Shown in pieces: positions 5,748-7,909 of a DNA stretch of 7,909 nt; the stretch's first letter is position 1, and every line of letters starts with the position of its first letter. A model generated the notes under the pieces. The model did no database searches. It saw nothing but the letters and a program-made list of their open reading frames with translations, and was not told the origin of the DNA. The position numbers were made by a program, and so were the translations under genes. Source of the DNA: Candidatus Nitrosymbiomonas sp. (GTDB taxonomy: Bacteria; Sysuimicrobiota; Sysuimicrobiia; Sysuimicrobiales; Humicultoraceae); the NCBI GenBank assembly GCA_020724185.1, contig DYHL01000041.1:1-7909 (forward strand). Direction: 5' to 3'.

Positions 5748-6197
5748 ATGACGCGGTCCTCGCGGCTGGCGGTTGCCGCGTCCATAGCCGCCTTCGCGCT
5801 TCTGGCGCTCCTGCTGGCCTGGCAGATTCCAAGCCGGCACGTCAAGGGTGACCCAGGGCCTCATGCTCTTCCCCTCGCCGTCGCGGCCCTCGTTCTGGTC
5901 GGGGCCGTGGCGGCGCTGATTGGGGAGATGCGCCCGCGCCCTTCCGGCGAGGAACCCTGGCAGCAGGCCCTGGTGGTCGGCGCGGGTACGGTTGCCTTCC
6001 TCCTGCTCTTGCCGGTGGTGGGCTTTGTGACATCCTCCGCGCTCTTCCTGGTGGCCACGTCGCTCTACCTCGACAGCCGGCGGAGCATCACGCCGGTCAC
6101 ACGCCTCGTGACCGGGGTAGGGTTTCCTCTGGTCCTCTGGTGGATCTTCAGCCGGCTGCTCGACGTCTCCCTGCCGCGCGGGCTGATGGGATTCTGA
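5748..6197 (+). CDS. tctB: Tripartite tricarboxylate transporter small membrane subunit, TctB family
   Basis: The family is poorly conserved in sequence, but this 149-residue protein has the expected four to five hydrophobic segments (about 7-26, 40-60, 74-91, 92-108 and 117-139), a GDPGPHALPL element (34-43) equivalent to the GPRxFP-like motif after helix 1, and a C-terminus ending LLDVSLPRGLMGF, close to the usual LxVxLPxG ending. It is the small inner-membrane partner of TctA in a proton- or sodium-driven importer. It sits between tctC and tctA with 4-bp and 3-bp gaps, the canonical CBA order, which supports the assignment more than sequence alone. The Shine-Dalgarno before ATG 5748 is weak (GAGAAG), consistent with coupled translation. 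Confidence 0.9.
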   Translation: MTRSSRLAVAASIAAFALLALLLAWQIPSRHVKGDPGPHALPLAVAALVLVGAVAALIGEMRPRPSGEEPWQQALVVGAGTVAFLLLLPVVGFVTSSALFLVATSLYLDSRRSITPVTRLVTGVGFPLVLWWIFSRLLDVSLPRGLMGF

Positions 6198-6200
6198 CGC

Positions 6201-7694
6201 ATGGAACCCCTGCTGCAGGGTCTGGCCTTCGTCCTCCAGCCGACCACGCTGTTGTGGATAGTGATCGGCGACATCGTTGGGATCTTCATCGGCGCGCTGC
6301 CCGGCCTGACGGCCACGATGGGGCTCGCGCTGTTCCTGCCCGTTACGATTCAGCTTGACAGCCTCACCGCCATCAGCTTGCTGCTGGGTCTCTACTTTGG
6401 GGCCGTGACAGGGGCGTCCATCCCGGCGATTCTCTTCGGGATACCAGGGAACCCCAACGCCATCGCTACCGTCTTCGATGGGTTGCCGATGGCGCGCAAG
6501 GGGCAGGCAGGGGTCGCGCTGGGCGGCGCGGTGATCGCTTCGTTCATCGGCGGGCTGATCAGCACCGCGGCGCTGCTGGCAGCCTCGCCGGCGCTGGCCC
6601 GCTTCTCGCTGCTGTTTGGGCCCGCCGAATACTTCTCCCTGGCGGTCGCCAGCCTGACGATCATAGCCAGCGTTTCGGGCCCCTCGCTCCTGAGGGGCGT
6701 GGTGATGGGTGCGATGGGCGTGCTGCTTGCCACCGTTGGAATTGACACCATGACCGGCATCCGCCGGTTCACGTTCGAGAACCCCTTCCTGGCCAGCGGC
6801 ATCGGGCTCGTTCCCGTGCTGATAGGCATGTTCGGGATCACCCAGGCGCTTGACGACGCTGCCAGGAGCAGGGATCTGCACAAGGTTGTCACGCAGCAGC
6901 TCGGCCGGCTGTTCCCCAATCTGCGGCAGCTCCGCGGTATGTGGCGCATCATTCTGGAGTCGAGCTGGATCGGGACCTTCGTCGGCCTGCTGCCCGGTGC
7001 CGGTGCCAGCGTGGCAGTGGTCCTGGCGTACGAGCGGGCGAGGCAGATCTCCCCGCACCCCGAGGAGTTCGGCACCGGACGGCTGGAAGGGGTGGTCGCG
7101 CCGGAGGTGGCCAACAACGCCTGCATCGGCGGCGGGCTGATACCCACCTTCACGCTCGCCCTGCCCGCGGAGGCGGCCGCGGTCCCCATTCTTGCTGCCA
7201 TGATCATCCACGGCGTCACGCCCGGCCCGCTCCTGTTCACATCTCAGCCGCACTTCATCTATGCGATCATCTTCGCCATGATCGTGGCGAACCTGACCAC
7301 CTGCATCTTCCAGCTCGGCGGCATCCGGGTGTTCATCAAGGCACTCAGCGTGCCGCCGGCCCTGATGCCCCCTCTGGTGATCCTGCTATCGGTGCTGGGC
7401 GCCTACGCCCTCAACGGCTGGATGTACGATGCGGTTGTTGCGGTGGCGGCCGGCATCCTGGGGTTCATCCTCAAGCGCACCGGTTACCCGCTGATCCCGC
7501 TGATCCTGGGATTGGTCCTGGGGCCGATGATGGAGTCGGAGTTCCGGAGGATGATGATCATTACGGGCGGCGACATGACGGTTTTCGTCACGCGGCCGCT
7601 GAGCCTGCTGCTGCTTGCAGCCGGCACCGGGTCGCTGGTGCGCCAGCTCGTCCATCAGCGGCGGCTGGCCCAGAAGGGAGCAGGATCGGCATGA
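6201..7694 (+). CDS. tctA: Tripartite tricarboxylate transporter large permease subunit, TctA family
   Basis: This 497-residue polytopic membrane protein has about 11-12 hydrophobic segments and the usual length for TctA. Landmarks in order: GIFIGALPGLTATMGLALFL (27-46), the first substrate motif GIPGNPNAIATVFDGLPMARKG (80-101), LLFGPAEYFSLAV (137-149), TVGIDTMTGIRRFTF (178-192), GTFVGLLPGAGASVAVVLAY (258-277), HPEEFGTGRLEGVVAPEVANN (286-306), HGVTPGPLLFTSQP (337-350) and the C-terminal PLILGLVLGPMMESEFRR (433-450). It is the channel-forming subunit working with TctB and TctC. One oddity is the second substrate motif: where most members read LGIPGSATTAVLLGAL or similar, this protein has LALPAEAAAVPILAAM (319-334), so the GxPG signature is lost in the second repeat while the first repeat keeps it. 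It starts at ATG 6201, three bases after tctB, with only a weak upstream Shine-Dalgarno, and overlaps the next gene by ATGA. Confidence 0.96.
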   Translation: MEPLLQGLAFVLQPTTLLWIVIGDIVGIFIGALPGLTATMGLALFLPVTIQLDSLTAISLLLGLYFGAVTGASIPAILFGIPGNPNAIATVFDGLPMARKGQAGVALGGAVIASFIGGLISTAALLAASPALARFSLLFGPAEYFSLAVASLTIIASVSGPSLLRGVVMGAMGVLLATVGIDTMTGIRRFTFENPFLASGIGLVPVLIGMFGITQALDDAARSRDLHKVVTQQLGRLFPNLRQLRGMWRIILESSWIGTFVGLLPGAGASVAVVLAYERARQISPHPEEFGTGRLEGVVAPEVANNACIGGGLIPTFTLALPAEAAAVPILAAMIIHGVTPGPLLFTSQPHFIYAIIFAMIVANLTTCIFQLGGIRVFIKALSVPPALMPPLVILLSVLGAYALNGWMYDAVVAVAAGILGFILKRTGYPLIPLILGLVLGPMMESEFRRMMIITGGDMTVFVTRPLSLLLLAAGTGSLVRQLVHQRRLAQKGAGSA

Positions 7695-7909
7695 GCAGTC
7701 TGGCAGAGAGTCAGCACATCGCGGGCGTTCCGAACCCTCCGGAGTACAGCCTAATCGTGTCACCGGCAGGGGGCCTACTGGCATACCTTGAGTTCGCGCT
7801 CATCACCCTGGCAGGTGGGGGGGAGCCCTTCTCCTGGGAGTCGCGCGACCGCGAGGGAGTGCTCTACCTAATCGGAGGCGCGTGCGAGGTCGCAGTCTCG
7901 TGCGCGGAT
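7691..7909 (+). CDS. IolB/KduI-like sugar isomerase (cupin fold), N-terminal part, cut by window end
   Basis: An open frame from ATG 7691 runs to the window end (73 codons, no stop). The ATG overlaps the TGA of tctA (ATGA) and has AGGA 5 bases upstream plus AAGGGAG further up, so translation is very likely. The residues SPAGGLLAYLEFALITLAGG, then GEPFSWESRDREGVLYLIGG and ACEVAVS, match the start of 5-deoxy-glucuronate isomerase IolB and the related KduI family: a YxxF/YLEF strand, a LAxG turn, then REVxLVLLSGxxxV. Such enzymes isomerise 5-deoxy-D-glucuronate (inositol catabolism) or 5-keto-4-deoxyuronate (pectin and uronate catabolism) in the cytoplasm. The metal-binding cupin histidines would lie beyond the window, so the assignment rests on the N-terminal half alone. 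Another double-cupin protein is the main alternative. Confidence 0.62.
   Translation, partial: MSSLAESQHIAGVPNPPEYSLIVSPAGGLLAYLEFALITLAGGGEPFSWESRDREGVLYLIGGACEVAVSCAD

Noticed and set aside
4676..5845. Minus-strand open frame of 389 codons opposite tctC
   Set aside because: It is a shadow of tctC in composition and extent and would erase the divergent promoter region. No domain is visible.
5733..7253. Long minus-strand open frame of 506 codons opposite tctB and tctA
   Set aside because: It is rich in R, G, Q, H and P with no recognisable domain and lies antisense to clearly conserved TctB/TctA. Long antisense frames are expected in G+C-rich coding DNA.

Overview
The window is gene-dense, G+C-rich bacterial chromosome (roughly two-thirds G+C by eye) with eleven protein-coding genes, the first and last cut by the window edges. 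Spacers are short and many genes overlap by a few bases. There is no rRNA, tRNA, CRISPR array or insertion sequence that I can see. The organism is probably an uncultivated, environmental, solute-scavenging diderm. It has a tripartite tricarboxylate transporter (TTT), a system typical of diderms, and both solute-binding proteins have Sec-type signal peptides without a lipobox cysteine, as expected for free periplasmic proteins. A QueT-type permease is more often associated with Firmicutes-like lineages, so a G+C-rich diderm of the Terrabacteria type (for example Armatimonadota or CSP1-3-like) or a Rokubacteria/NC10-like lineage are both plausible. The sequence alone does not decide this.

Layout. 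(1) 1-595, minus: the N-terminal part of a molybdopterin-binding large subunit of the xanthine dehydrogenase/CO dehydrogenase family. (2) 596-701: a divergent promoter region. (3) 702-1563, plus: queF and queT, a two-gene queuosine-precursor unit in which queT probably starts at a CTG. (4) 4646-1597, minus: a four-gene operon of ABC ATPase, permease, NMT1/SsuA-like binding protein and a Nudix hydrolase. Every junction overlaps (ATGA, 8 bp, GTGA), so translation is probably coupled throughout. It converges with queT across 33 bp with no visible terminator. (5) 4647-4783: a second divergent spacer with an imperfect inverted repeat and a tandem 8-bp repeat. (6) 4784-7694, plus: a complete tctC-tctB-tctA transporter set. 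(7) 7691 to the end, plus: the start of an IolB/KduI-like sugar isomerase that overlaps tctA by ATGA.

How it fits together. The right half encodes two divergent importers of organic solutes, a primary ABC system and a secondary TTT system, each translationally linked to a putative enzyme (Nudix hydrolase and IolB/KduI-like isomerase). The left half handles a 7-deazaguanine tRNA precursor: QueT would import it and QueF would reduce preQ0 to preQ1. I see no clear sign of a wholly new multi-gene system. The points most worth checking are the degenerate second substrate-motif of TctA, the isomerase linked to the TTT operon, the Nudix gene in the ABC operon, and the CTG start of queT.
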